Made by a program: the position numbers and the translations under genes. From contig NZ_AP018738.1 in assembly GCF_000974685.2 (NCBI RefSeq), positions 1,364,001-1,428,000 on the forward strand: a stretch of 64,000 bases of DNA. Direction: 5' to 3'. The stretch comes from Ferriphaselus amnicola (lineage in GTDB: Bacteria > Pseudomonadota > Gammaproteobacteria > Burkholderiales > Gallionellaceae). Of the stretch, positions 45,083 through 54,230 are shown piece after piece (position 1 is the stretch's first letter; each line of letters starts with the position of its first letter). The notes under the pieces are model-generated. The model saw nothing but the letters and a program-made list of their open reading frames with translations, was not told where the DNA came from and did no database searches.

Positions 45083-46595
45083 GGCGCACCTCCCTCAATT
45101 GGTCATAGCGGCTAACGTTAGACTGCGGCTCGACCACGAGCGTCAGATGGGCCGGCGTATCAACAGGGGCTGGTGGTGCAGGCTCAATCAGTCGCGTCAG
45201 CAGATTGAGCACATGCTGCTTGGATGGCACACCGCTCTCTAGGGCCAACTCGACTGCTGTGAGCACGGCAGCTTCATCGTGCTGTAAGACGAGGGCTAAG
45301 ATTTCTACCATCTCCCGATCTCCACCCAGTCGCTTGAGCAAGATGTTCTGCAAATGCTTGAAGCCTTCGGGTAGTTCAGCGAACGGTGCACCGTTGCGCA
45401 ATGCACCTGGCTTGCGTTGAAGCACGCTCAGGTAATGACGCCAGTCGTAGATCGTCTGACCATGAGCATGCTTATTCGAAATCATCCGCACATGCTCGGC
45501 AATGATTTGAGATTCAGCTACGAACAACAGCTTGTCGGCATACACCCTCAGGCTGATGGGGCGGTTGGCATAGGAGGCCGGAACACTGTAGCGGTTACGC
45601 TCGAACATGACCAAGCAAGTCGGCGACACGCGTTTGACGTGTTCAACAAATCCATCAAATGGGCAGGACAGCGCCATCAGGCAAGGATGTTCGTCCGCAT
45701 AGACATCTGCGATACGACGTTCCGATTGTAGGGGATGAGGGAGTTCTTTCCAGAGCGACAGGCAGCGTTGATGTAGCCAGTCATTGAGTTCATGCAGACT
45801 CCCAAACGCGGGGAGTTTGTTCCAGATGCGATGCCTTGCATCTTGTACGTTTTTCTCAATCTGTCCTTTCTCCCAACCGGAAGCTGGATTGCAGAATTCA
45901 GCATCGAACAGGTAGTGGCTCACCATGGCAGAGAAGCGGATATTGACGTCGCGTTGTTTGCCGCGTCGGACCTTGTCTACTGCGGTGCGCATGTTGTCGT
46001 AGATGCCACGCGCAGGCACGCCGTCGAAGACAGCGAAGGCATGGTTGTGTGCGTCGAACAGCATCTCGTGTGTCTGCAACGGATAGGCACGCAGATAGAA
46101 GGCTCGACTGTGACTGAGTTTGAAGTGAGCAATCTGAAGTTTGGTGCGTTCTCCCGCGATGACGGCCCAGTCTTCGCTCCAATCGAACTGGAAGGCTTCA
46201 CCAGGTGCAAAGATGAGCGGAATGAAGGTGCCGCGTCCCGCCGTCTGCGCCTGTTCTTGTTGTTGCTGTCGCCATCGTTTAGCGAAGGCAACCACTCGGT
46301 CGTAGGAGCCTGTGAAGCCTAGCTGCACCAAGTCGCTGTGCAGTTGCTTGAGACTACGCTTCTGTTTGCGTCCTTTGCCAGCTTCGGTCTTTAGCCATGC
46401 AGTTAGCTTGACGGCATAGTCGTCGAGCTTGCTGGGGGTCTTACGCTTGGGGTACTTGGGCTCAACGACTTTGTTGGTCAAATACTTCCTGATGGTGTTG
46501 CGGGAGAGTCCGGTCCTTCGAACGATCTCTCTGATGGGCATGTTGTCGCGCAAATGCCAGCGCCTGATGCTGCTTAATATCGCCACGTTGATCAC
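45072..46595 (-). CDS. istA: IS21 transposase IstA
   Basis: 507 residues: an N-terminal helix-turn-helix ([21 protein letters not shown]), the DDE catalytic core ([43 protein letters not shown]) and a C-terminal Mu-type beta-barrel-like part ([20 protein letters not shown]). It looks intact, so the element may still be active. Confidence 0.95.
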   Translation of the reverse strand: MINVAILSSIRRWHLRDNMPIREIVRRTGLSRNTIRKYLTNKVVEPKYPKRKTPSKLDDYAVKLTAWLKTEAGKGRKQKRSLKQLHSDLVQLGFTGSYDRVVAFAKRWRQQQQEQAQTAGRGTFIPLIFAPGEAFQFDWSEDWAVIAGERTKLQIAHFKLSHSRAFYLRAYPLQTHEMLFDAHNHAFAVFDGVPARGIYDNMRTAVDKVRRGKQRDVNIRFSAMVSHYLFDAEFCNPASGWEKGQIEKNVQDARHRIWNKLPAFGSLHELNDWLHQRCLSLWKELPHPLQSERRIADVYADEHPCLMALSCPFDGFVEHVKRVSPTCLVMFERNRYSVPASYANRPISLRVYADKLLFVAESQIIAEHVRMISNKHAHGQTIYDWRHYLSVLQRKPGALRNGAPFAELPEGFKHLQNILLKRLGGDREMVEILALVLQHDEAAVLTAVELALESGVPSKQHVLNLLTRLIEPAPPAPVDTPAHLTLVVEPQSNVSRYDQLREVRHAA

Positions 46596-46703
46596 TCCTG
46601 TTTGTTCCCGCTCAAATATTGAGCAGGACAGTATCTATACGTGGGTCAAATTTGGATGCAATTTACTGCGCTAGGTGGGTCAGTTTTGGGTGCAATTCAA
46701 CAG

Positions 46704-47236
46704 TTCTGGCAACTCTAAGCATGGGATTACGTCAGGTTGGGCATCAGATCATTCAAGCAGATAACGGGGAACAAGCAATAAGGCTTTGTCGCCATGAGCC
46801 CCCAGAGCTTGCGATTCTTGATGTGCGCATGCCCGGACTATCCGGCATAGAGGTTGCCAGAATTCTGCGTGACTCTACCTCGATTCCCTTCATCTTCCTG
46901 TCTGCGTTCAATGATGCACAAATCGTTCAGGATGCCATCGACGCTGGCGCACTGGGCTATCTAGTCAAACCCATCAAAATATCACTCATAGTGCCAGCAA
47001 TAGAGGTAGCGCTTACCCGAGCAGATGAACGAACCAAGTTAGAGACAAGCAACGCCGATCTCCTAGAAGCGCTGAAGAGCAATCGGGTAATTGATACTGC
47101 CATTGGCATCATCATGGAACGCCACCATATCGCTCGCTCGCATGCCTTTGATGCGATTCGTGGCTATGCCAGAACGCACCGGCTTAAAGCTTTGCGCGTT
47201 GCCGAAATGATTCTGAATGGGGAATCTCCGTTATGA
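46704..47236 (+). pseudogene. ANTAR response regulator truncated at the 5' end by IS21
   Basis: The frame reads VLATLSMGLRQVGHQIIQADNGEQAIRLC, joining directly to the IS end. The receiver keeps its phospho-Asp (AILDVRMPG), SAF and VKP motifs, but beta-strand 1 with the acidic pocket residues is gone. The C-terminal ANTAR domain (LLEALKSNRVIDTAIGIIMERHHIARSHAFDAIRGYARTHRLKALRVAEMIL in part) is intact. It would be an RNA-binding antiterminator of the AmiR/NasT kind. Starting at ATG 46721 it could give 171 residues, probably without regulated phosphorylation. Confidence 0.8.
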
Positions 47237-47360
47237 CATATTAGGGCTGAAATACCTACAGCCCTAAATCTCGTCTAGCACAGGCAGGTTAATGAGGTAA
47301 ATTCACATAGTTGCAGATAAAGAAAAAGCCACGCATCTACTTGATTGCGTGGCTTAAATT

Positions 47361-47436
47361 TGGTGCCGCTTGTCGGATTCGAACTGACGACCTACCGCTT
47401 ACAAGGCGGTTGCTCTACCAACTGAGCTAAAGCGGC
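47361..47436 (-). tRNA. tRNA-Thr(TGT)
   Basis: A 76-base cloverleaf with encoded CCA: acceptor GCCGCTT, D-arm AGCTCAGTTGGTAGAGCA, anticodon loop CTTGTAA (TGT), T-loop TTCGAAT. It lies 38 bases from the next tRNA on the same strand. Confidence 0.96.
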
Positions 47437-47474
47437 TTAAACAGGTGCGGATTATACCAGCACAGGCTTCATTT

Positions 47475-47550
47475 TGGTGGGTCGGGCGAGATTCGAACTC
47501 GCGACCAACGGATTAAAAGTCCGCTGCTCTACCGGCTGAGCTACCGACCC
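47475..47550 (-). tRNA. tRNA-Lys(TTT)
   Basis: A 76-base cloverleaf with encoded CCA: acceptor GGGTCGG, anticodon loop CTTTTAA (TTT), T-loop TTCGAAT. It is related to, but distinct from, the tRNA-Lys(CTT) that serves as the attachment site at 21730. It carries no integrated element. Confidence 0.96.
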
Positions 47551-47694
47551 AAAAATGAAGCGCGGATTCTACGGAGTACGTCCCTTCACGTCAATCTATT
47601 CTATGGACTTATTCGATAATTGAATCGGTGAATACATGTTTTGTTCGCCTTTGCATGCAGTTATACGAGGAGATGGTACCAATATAGGTAGGCG

Positions 47695-48357
47695 ATGCCG
47701 CTGAACTCAAAGCAATTCATTATTCCGAATAACCATCTTCCTAGCCTTGGTACAAATATTGCTGAACGTAGGGTCCGATCACTAACAACAGGATTCAACA
47801 TGCTATTCGATGCTTATGAACAAAAAGGGCTGCTGTTCAATATGAACTTCAAGGAAGCTAACGGCAGCTACGCAGCCTATCGGGGTGATTTAGTTTTAGA
47901 GTTAGGTGAAATCGGCGACGCACTTGGGCATCGCAAGCCTCCTGTGGCAACCATCAAAAATACGATTGTTCTGTCAGAAAACGACAAGATTAAACTATAC
48001 GTTGGTAGCTTGGATGAGCTTGCGCTCCTCCCCAAGGTCATTGATTACTATCATGCTGATTTTTCGGAAGATATTCTAATCATCCTATTTGTAGTGAACA
48101 TCAACAAACCCCTCATCATCGAAACGTCCGGCCTGCGTATCGCTGCGATTGGAATGCAGGAAGGCTTGATCTGGAACGAACTGATTGATCTAGCCGCATT
48201 GGACAAGAGTGACTTCAAGGGGCAGTCCGCCTCTGAGAAGATCATCACTGTCTATAAAGCGCTGCATGACTTTAAGCCCAAGGGTGATGCGGTCTCGTTC
48301 GAAGAGGCGCTTACCCGCACAGTGGAGTTGAAGCGCGCCGGACGAGGTCCAGTCTAA
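47695..48357 (+). CDS. Conserved hypothetical protein upstream of flavodoxin
   Basis: 220 residues, soluble, no signal peptide or membrane segment. I do not recognise it. It has regular alternation of strands and helices (GDLVLELGEIGDALG; SEDILIILFVVNINKPLIIETSGLRIAAIG). The gap to the flavodoxin gene is 66 bases and contains a strong hairpin, so a shared transcript is possible. A link to nitrogen fixation is only suggested by that neighbour. Confidence 0.6.
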   Translation: MPLNSKQFIIPNNHLPSLGTNIAERRVRSLTTGFNMLFDAYEQKGLLFNMNFKEANGSYAAYRGDLVLELGEIGDALGHRKPPVATIKNTIVLSENDKIKLYVGSLDELALLPKVIDYYHADFSEDILIILFVVNINKPLIIETSGLRIAAIGMQEGLIWNELIDLAALDKSDFKGQSASEKIITVYKALHDFKPKGDAVSFEEALTRTVELKRAGRGPV

Positions 48358-48972
<615 letters not shown>

Positions 48973-49033
48973 TTGTCGGCAACAAACTCGATAAGTGAGT
49001 GCACTGAGTGAGCCCCATCACGGATCACCTGCA

Positions 49034-49050
49034 CTGGCACGCTTATCGCT
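49034..49050 (+). promoter_or_regulatory. Candidate sigma54 (-24/-12) promoter
   Basis: CTGGCACG-CTTA-TCGCT matches the consensus TGGCACG-N4-TTGCW with one mismatch and the exact GG-to-GC spacing. Transcription would start near 49061, 24 bases before the ATP-grasp gene. I see no clear NifA or NtrC activator site upstream. Confidence 0.6.
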
Positions 49051-49084
49051 TAGTGTTCTGTAAGATCAACTACAGAACGACCAC

Positions 49085-50533
49085 ATGGAACTCGCCTCTT
49101 CAGAATACGCTTGTAACACTGCTTATGATGAACTGTTGAACAGCGACTTAAAGCCACGACCTGCCGCTCAGCCGCTATTCGACTATCTAGACACTCTGGA
49201 CAAGAATGAGCTCGCTGCACGTCGTCAGGCGGTAGATGCCACCATCATGGCGATGGGCATTACCTTCACTATCTATAGTGAAGCCGGCAATATTGACCGT
49301 GCGTGGCCCTTCGACCCTATTCCTCGGGTGATGGCCCGCTCTGAATGGGAGCAGATCCAGTCTGGGCTGAAGCAGCGCCTGCTCGCCCTTAATCTATTCA
49401 TCAACGATCTATACAACGAGCAACGCATCATCAAAGACGGGGTGTTCCCCGCCGAGGTGCTCACTGGCTCGGGAAACTTCCGACCACAGTGTGTCGGCGT
49501 CACGCCCCCTTTTGGCGTCTGGGCGCACATCTGCGGCACCGACTTGGTGCGCGACCGTGACGGCACCGTGTATGTGCTAGAAGACAACCTGCGCGTACCG
49601 TCCGGGGTGTCTTACATGCTGGAAAACCGGCAGATCATGAAGCGCATTTTTCCCGAGGTGTTCCGCACCACCAACATCCTGCCGGTGGATGATTATCCGA
49701 CCCAGTTGTATCAAACGCTTGCGGCACTATCGCCACGCACCGGTGAGCAGCCTGTCATCGCTGTGCTGACTCCGGGCATCTACAACTCAGCCTATTTCGA
49801 GCATAGCTACCTAGCGCAGCAGATGGGCGCCTATCTAGTTGAAGGTTCGGATCTGGTAGTCGGCAGCGACGATGTGGTCTATATGAAGAGCATCGATGGT
49901 TTGCAGCAGGTGGATGTGATCTATCGGCGCATCGATGATGCTTTCCTCGACCCTGAGGTGTTCAACCCCGATTCAGTCTTGGGCGTACCCGGTCTGATGC
50001 GCGCTTGGCGCAAGGGCACCGTCGGGATCGCCAATGCACCCGGCGCGGGTGTGGCGGACGACAAGGTGGTCTATGCTTTCGTGCCGCAGATCATTCGCTA
50101 CTATCTGGATGAATCGCCCATCCTCGCCAACGTCCCCAGCTATCTGTGCATGTATGACGATCAGCGTGACTATGTGCTGGCCAATCTAGACAAGCTCGTC
50201 GTCAAGCCGGCCAACGAATCCGGCGGTTACGGCATGCTGATCGGCCCACGTGCGACGCCGGAAGAGCGTGCCCAATTCGCCGAGCTGATACGCGCGAATC
50301 CGCGTAACTACATGGCACAGCCGACGCTGGACATCTCCACGGCCCCCACGTTGATCGATGGCAAGCTCGCTCCACGCCACCTGGATCTGCGGCCATTCGT
50401 ATTGCAATCGGACAAGCTCTACGCCACCACGGGAGGCTTGACACGAGTTGCGCTGCGACAAGGTTCACTGGTGGTAAATTCATCGCAAGGCGGTGGTAGC
50501 AAAGACACTTGGATCGTAGAGGATGGAGAGTAA
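49085..50533 (+). CDS. Circularly permuted ATP-grasp protein of the Anbu cluster
   Basis: 482 residues of the CP-ATP-grasp type 2 family: FNLF-like start (LFDYLDTLDKNEL), FRPQCVGVTPPFGVWAHICGTDLVRD, VLEDNLRVPSGVSYMLENR, and the late LVVKPANESGGYGMLIG and DLRPFVL. This family occurs with alpha-E proteins, transglutaminases and Anbu and is thought to ligate amino acids or peptides. A sigma54 promoter match precedes it. The stop overlaps the alpha-E start (TAATG). Confidence 0.9.
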   Translation: MELASSEYACNTAYDELLNSDLKPRPAAQPLFDYLDTLDKNELAARRQAVDATIMAMGITFTIYSEAGNIDRAWPFDPIPRVMARSEWEQIQSGLKQRLLALNLFINDLYNEQRIIKDGVFPAEVLTGSGNFRPQCVGVTPPFGVWAHICGTDLVRDRDGTVYVLEDNLRVPSGVSYMLENRQIMKRIFPEVFRTTNILPVDDYPTQLYQTLAALSPRTGEQPVIAVLTPGIYNSAYFEHSYLAQQMGAYLVEGSDLVVGSDDVVYMKSIDGLQQVDVIYRRIDDAFLDPEVFNPDSVLGVPGLMRAWRKGTVGIANAPGAGVADDKVVYAFVPQIIRYYLDESPILANVPSYLCMYDDQRDYVLANLDKLVVKPANESGGYGMLIGPRATPEERAQFAELIRANPRNYMAQPTLDISTAPTLIDGKLAPRHLDLRPFVLQSDKLYATTGGLTRVALRQGSLVVNSSQGGGSKDTWIVEDGE

Positions 50534-51534
50534 TGATGTTAGCCCGTGCCGCAGAAAATCTTTACTGGATGGCGCGCTACTTGGAGCGCGCAGAGAATAC
50601 CGCAAGGCTCATCAATAGCACCACCCATGTGCTACTTGATCTGCCACTTGAAGTTTCGTATGGATGGAAGAACCTAATCGAGGTCGCCGGACTGGACACA
50701 CTGTTCCACAAACACTACGAGGAGGCCAATGAAGAGGCCATCATGCGCTTCCTGATCGAGGATAGTCGTAATCCCAGCTCGATCTACTCGTGTGTGCAAT
50801 ATGCCCGTGAGAACACGCGCACTTTGCGGGAAGTGTTGCCTGCAGAGATGTGGGAACGCATCAACAGCTTGTATCTGTACGTTCGTGCCCATGCCGCCAG
50901 CGCCTGCCATTCCCGCCGAGATCGCTACATGGTGCTGAACAATGTCATCGAGCAGCGTCACGCCATCGTAGGCTTGGTGTCTGGAGCGATGGTGCATGAC
51001 TTGCCCTATCAGATCATCAAGTTGGGGCGCAATGTCGAGCGCGCCGACATGACCTCGCGCATCCTCGACCTCAACTCAGCGATTCAGCTTCCGCCCGACA
51101 GCGTGCTGCATGAGATGCTGATGGAGCGTATCTGGATGAGCACCTTGAATTCCCTCTCGGCCTATCAGACCTATCGACGGCTGATCTCCATGCACGTGCG
51201 CAGTAGCCAAGTCATTGAGTTCCTGCTCCACGACATGCGCTTCCCACGCAGCATCTCGCATTGTCTTTCCGAAATGGAAGCTTGCATCAAGCTGATGCCA
51301 AGGTCAGAGCCGCTGCAAATCGTCATTGCCAAACTACGCCAAGATATCGCACAACATCACACTAACGGAGTCACTTCCACCGCCCTGCACGATTACTTGG
51401 ATGGCATGCAGGCTAAATTGGGTAGGGTTCATGATGCACTGACACGCCACTACTTCCATGCCTACGAAGGTGGCACCGCCCCCGAGGGAATCACACAAAG
51501 TGAATTCCAGTTTGCCGAGTCATCCCCTGCGTGA
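50533..51534 (+). CDS. Alpha-E domain protein of the Anbu cluster
   Basis: About 333 residues, all helical, of the alpha-E family: MLARAAENLYWMARYLERAENTARLIN, SIYSCVQYARENTRTLREVLPAEMWERIN and LGRNVERADMTSRILD. It is always found beside CP-ATP-grasp genes; its biochemical role is unknown. It may start at ATG 50533 or 50536. It lies between the ATP-grasp gene and Anbu. Confidence 0.9.
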   Translation: MMLARAAENLYWMARYLERAENTARLINSTTHVLLDLPLEVSYGWKNLIEVAGLDTLFHKHYEEANEEAIMRFLIEDSRNPSSIYSCVQYARENTRTLREVLPAEMWERINSLYLYVRAHAASACHSRRDRYMVLNNVIEQRHAIVGLVSGAMVHDLPYQIIKLGRNVERADMTSRILDLNSAIQLPPDSVLHEMLMERIWMSTLNSLSAYQTYRRLISMHVRSSQVIEFLLHDMRFPRSISHCLSEMEACIKLMPRSEPLQIVIAKLRQDIAQHHTNGVTSTALHDYLDGMQAKLGRVHDALTRHYFHAYEGGTAPEGITQSEFQFAESSPA

Positions 51535-51591
51535 TAGTGTTGCACACGAAGAGAAAAGTCATTTAATTACAACTCAAATAAACGTATCGAC

Positions 51592-52317
51592 ATGACCTAT
51601 TGCGTAGCCATTAACACCGAGCAGGGGCTGGTGTTCTGTTCTGATTCTCGTACCAATGCTGGATTCGATAACATCTCAATCTACTCCAAGATGCACACCT
51701 TCGTTTGGCCGGGCGAGCGCACCTTCGCGCTCCTGTCCGCCGGCAATCTGGCTACGACCCAATCCGTCGTCAAACGCCTATGGAGCGACATCGAAAACGC
51801 TGCAAAAATAAACCTTCGGAATGCACCCAATATGCAAACTGCATCGGACTACATTGCCGGTGTCAGTTCGGAGGTACAGAAGCAGCAAACCAACCGAGAT
51901 AACTCCAGCACCAATTTTGAAGCCACCTTCATATTCGGTGGGCAGATCGGCACCGACAAGCCCGAGACTCTGCTGATCTATCCGCAAGGCAATTACATCC
52001 ACGAATCTGACGAGCACCCCTTCATGCAGATCGGCGAGGTCAAATATGGCAAGCCCATCTTAGATCGCGTCATTAAACGCAGCACGCCCTTAACTCACGC
52101 GGCTCGTTGCGCACTGGTCTCGATGAACTCAACCACACGCAGCAACCTCACCGTCGGTCCACCAATCGACTTGCTGATATACAAAAAAGACAGTTTGGAT
52201 TTTGGTCAGCGCATGACCCTGACCGAGAACGACCCCTTTGCCAAGGAGCTTTCCGAGGCTTGGAGTCTAGGACTCGTACAAGCCTTGGATAACTTACCTC
52301 GTTTCCCATGGGAATAA
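51592..52317 (+). CDS. Anbu-type proteasome-like peptidase
   Basis: 241 residues of the ancestral beta-subunit family: MTYCVAINTEQGLVFCSDSRTNAG, with Thr2 as the N-terminal nucleophile after Met removal, FALLSAGNLATTQSVV, and FEATFIFGGQIG. Anbu is a proteasome/HslV homolog that self-assembles; its substrates are unknown. It follows the alpha-E gene by 57 bases, so the three form one operon. The transglutaminase partner is encoded at 54231-57599 on the other strand. Confidence 0.92.
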   Translation: MTYCVAINTEQGLVFCSDSRTNAGFDNISIYSKMHTFVWPGERTFALLSAGNLATTQSVVKRLWSDIENAAKINLRNAPNMQTASDYIAGVSSEVQKQQTNRDNSSTNFEATFIFGGQIGTDKPETLLIYPQGNYIHESDEHPFMQIGEVKYGKPILDRVIKRSTPLTHAARCALVSMNSTTRSNLTVGPPIDLLIYKKDSLDFGQRMTLTENDPFAKELSEAWSLGLVQALDNLPRFPWE

Positions 52318-52327
52318 GCTCAATGCC

Positions 52328-52744
52328 TCACTTTTGGTGATCGTCCGAGCCAGGTGGAAAGCGAGTATGTCCATACCGCACCAACAGTACCGCCATACTA
52401 AGAATGAGCACAGCAACTGAAATCTCTAGCAATCTAACCGCGTCCATCTCCTTAATGTCGATGATGATATAGCGCGCCAAGGCCACGATACCGATATAGA
52501 GGTGATAGCGGACGGGGAACTTCCCTGAGCTCAAATAATGGCGCACCATCAACAGTATTTCTAAATACAGGAACATCAGGAGTAGATCACCCAGAGATGC
52601 GCTACCAGTTCCGTGCATTTGCCAAATATGCTGTCCCATCGCAATCACCGTACCCACAGCGATCACGATCAGTCCAACAAATTCAATAGCCGATATGACT
52701 GAATTACTCATATCAACCACACCACGCGTAAAATACTTTTTCAT
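52328..52744 (-). CDS. psiE: PsiE-family membrane protein
   Basis: About 138 residues with four hydrophobic segments (AIEFVGLIVIAVGTVIAMG, LLLMFLYLEILLMV, YHLYIGIVALARYIII, LLEISVAVLILSMAVLLV) as in the phosphate-starvation-inducible PsiE family. The function is unknown. ATG 52744 has AAGGA about 10 bases upstream. It converges with Anbu and is unrelated to the surrounding cluster. Confidence 0.85.
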   Translation of the reverse strand: MKKYFTRGVVDMSNSVISAIEFVGLIVIAVGTVIAMGQHIWQMHGTGSASLGDLLLMFLYLEILLMVRHYLSSGKFPVRYHLYIGIVALARYIIIDIKEMDAVRLLEISVAVLILSMAVLLVRYGHTRFPPGSDDHQK

Positions 52745-52788
52745 TCCTAACACTTCCTTTTTAGCTTATTGAATTAATGTAAATTTAT

Positions 52789-54177
52789 CTATTTTTGCAA
52801 TTCCACCATCTCATGCAAACAGTCTAGCGCGGCGAGTTTATAGCACTCAGCCAGTGTTGGATAATTGAACACGTTGCTGACCAGATCGCGCACGCTACCG
52901 TTTAAATTCATCACCAATTGGCCGATGTGAATCAGCTCACTCGCCTGTTCACCAACGATATGTACGCCCAGTAATTTTTCATTCTGGGCGTTCACGATCA
53001 ACTTCAACAAACCTTGAGCGTCGCCAATGATCTGGCCACGGGCACTATCCTTAAACTGAGCTCGTCCGATCACATAGGGAATGCCTTCCTGTTGCACTTC
53101 CTTTTCGGTTTTGCCCACGTAGGAGATTTCGGGAATGGTATATACCGCCATCGGCAGGTTCTCTGCGGAGACATGCTGCTCACCACCAAAGGCGTGGAGT
53201 ACCGCCGCCCTGCCCTGCTCCATGCCCGTGGATGCTAACGCAGGACGACCGATCAAATCGCCCACTGCGTAAATATGCGGCACGCTGGTCTGAAATTGTG
53301 GATTCACTTCGATCCAGCCGTCCTTGCTACGCACCTCGGCACGAGCCACGTTCAAGCCGCCGCTATTCGGCTCGCGTCCTTGGGCATACAGCACCGCTTC
53401 GGCGCGTAGCTGCTGGCCGCTTTCCAGCAAGGTCAGCGTACCGCCACCTTCACGTTGGATCGCGACCACGCGCTCCCGCATGTGGAACTTCACCCCCATC
53501 GCTAAGAAGCTGTCCGCCAGCACACCCACTACATCGTCACTCAAATACGTCAGCAGTTGCGCGTGGCTATCTACCACCGAAACCTGCACCCCCAGCGCAG
53601 CAAAGATCGAGACGAATTCACACGCGATCACGCCGCCACCCACCACGAGCAAGCTTTCTGGCAGATGGCGCAGATTCAAAATCGAGGTCGAGTCCAACAC
53701 CGACTTTTTGTCGAACTGGATATGCGCCGGACGACGCGGGCGCGAACCGGTGGCCAACAAAATGACATCTGCTGAAATGCGGCGCACATGACCTGCCGCA
53801 TCAGCCACCTCCAGCGTATGTGCATCGAGGAATGAAGCCTCGCCCGGAATCAGAGCCACGCCATGACGTAGTAGCCGTTGCAGGATCACCGACTCTTGCT
53901 GAGCGATCACGCCCTCTTTACGGCGCACCGCATCCGCCAATAAACCGTGCCGACTACGCGCATCGGGCGCGAGTGCCTGACGCATACCGCCCGAGCGGCT
54001 AAGCAGGTAGGCGACTTCGCGCATGGCTTTGCTCGGGATGGTGCCAGTTTGCAAACCAGCGCCGCCGATCTTGGGTTTGCGTTCGATGATCGCCGCACGC
54101 TTACCCATACGCGCGGCCTGCCAAGCCGCATGTTGGCCAGCGGGACCGGAACCTACAATGAGAATATCAAAATCCAT
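52789..54177 (-). CDS. sthA: Soluble pyridine nucleotide transhydrogenase SthA
   Basis: About 462 residues: FAD-binding GSGPAGQHAAWQAARMGK, then GTIPSKAMRE where disulfide reductases have their Cys pair; the Cys are absent here, as in SthA. NAD-binding GGGVIACEFVSIFAALG and the C-terminal dimer domain (NVFNYPTLAECYKLAALD) follow. It transfers hydride between NADPH and NAD+. A TTG start at 54186 is also possible. Confidence 0.92.
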   Translation of the reverse strand: MDFDILIVGSGPAGQHAAWQAARMGKRAAIIERKPKIGGAGLQTGTIPSKAMREVAYLLSRSGGMRQALAPDARSRHGLLADAVRRKEGVIAQQESVILQRLLRHGVALIPGEASFLDAHTLEVADAAGHVRRISADVILLATGSRPRRPAHIQFDKKSVLDSTSILNLRHLPESLLVVGGGVIACEFVSIFAALGVQVSVVDSHAQLLTYLSDDVVGVLADSFLAMGVKFHMRERVVAIQREGGGTLTLLESGQQLRAEAVLYAQGREPNSGGLNVARAEVRSKDGWIEVNPQFQTSVPHIYAVGDLIGRPALASTGMEQGRAAVLHAFGGEQHVSAENLPMAVYTIPEISYVGKTEKEVQQEGIPYVIGRAQFKDSARGQIIGDAQGLLKLIVNAQNEKLLGVHIVGEQASELIHIGQLVMNLNGSVRDLVSNVFNYPTLAECYKLAALDCLHEMVELQK

Positions 54178-54230
54178 ATCTATCAACTCACCTTAAGTTC
54201 CACTCTCATCATTTTGTGGTAAAAGAGAAT

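Larger units (their letters stand above)
44232..46703 (-). mobile_element. IS21-family insertion sequence (istA, istB)
   Basis: The ends are imperfect inverted repeats: both begin TGTTGAATTGC and go on to AAAACTGACCCACC, with further internal TTTGACCCAC repeats, as IS21 elements have. The 2.47-kb body holds istA and istB. I see no target duplication flanking the ends (ATTAC on the left, GTTCT on the right). Both neighbours lost their 5' ends: the PAS-GGDEF gene and the response-regulator gene. Confidence 0.9.

Noticed and set aside
44208-46745. Similarity between NLATLNMAL left and VLATLSMGL right of the IS21 element
   Set aside because: It could suggest a duplicated target, but the DNA matches only in scattered positions and the proteins are of different families. 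I treat it as chance or a weak insertion preference.
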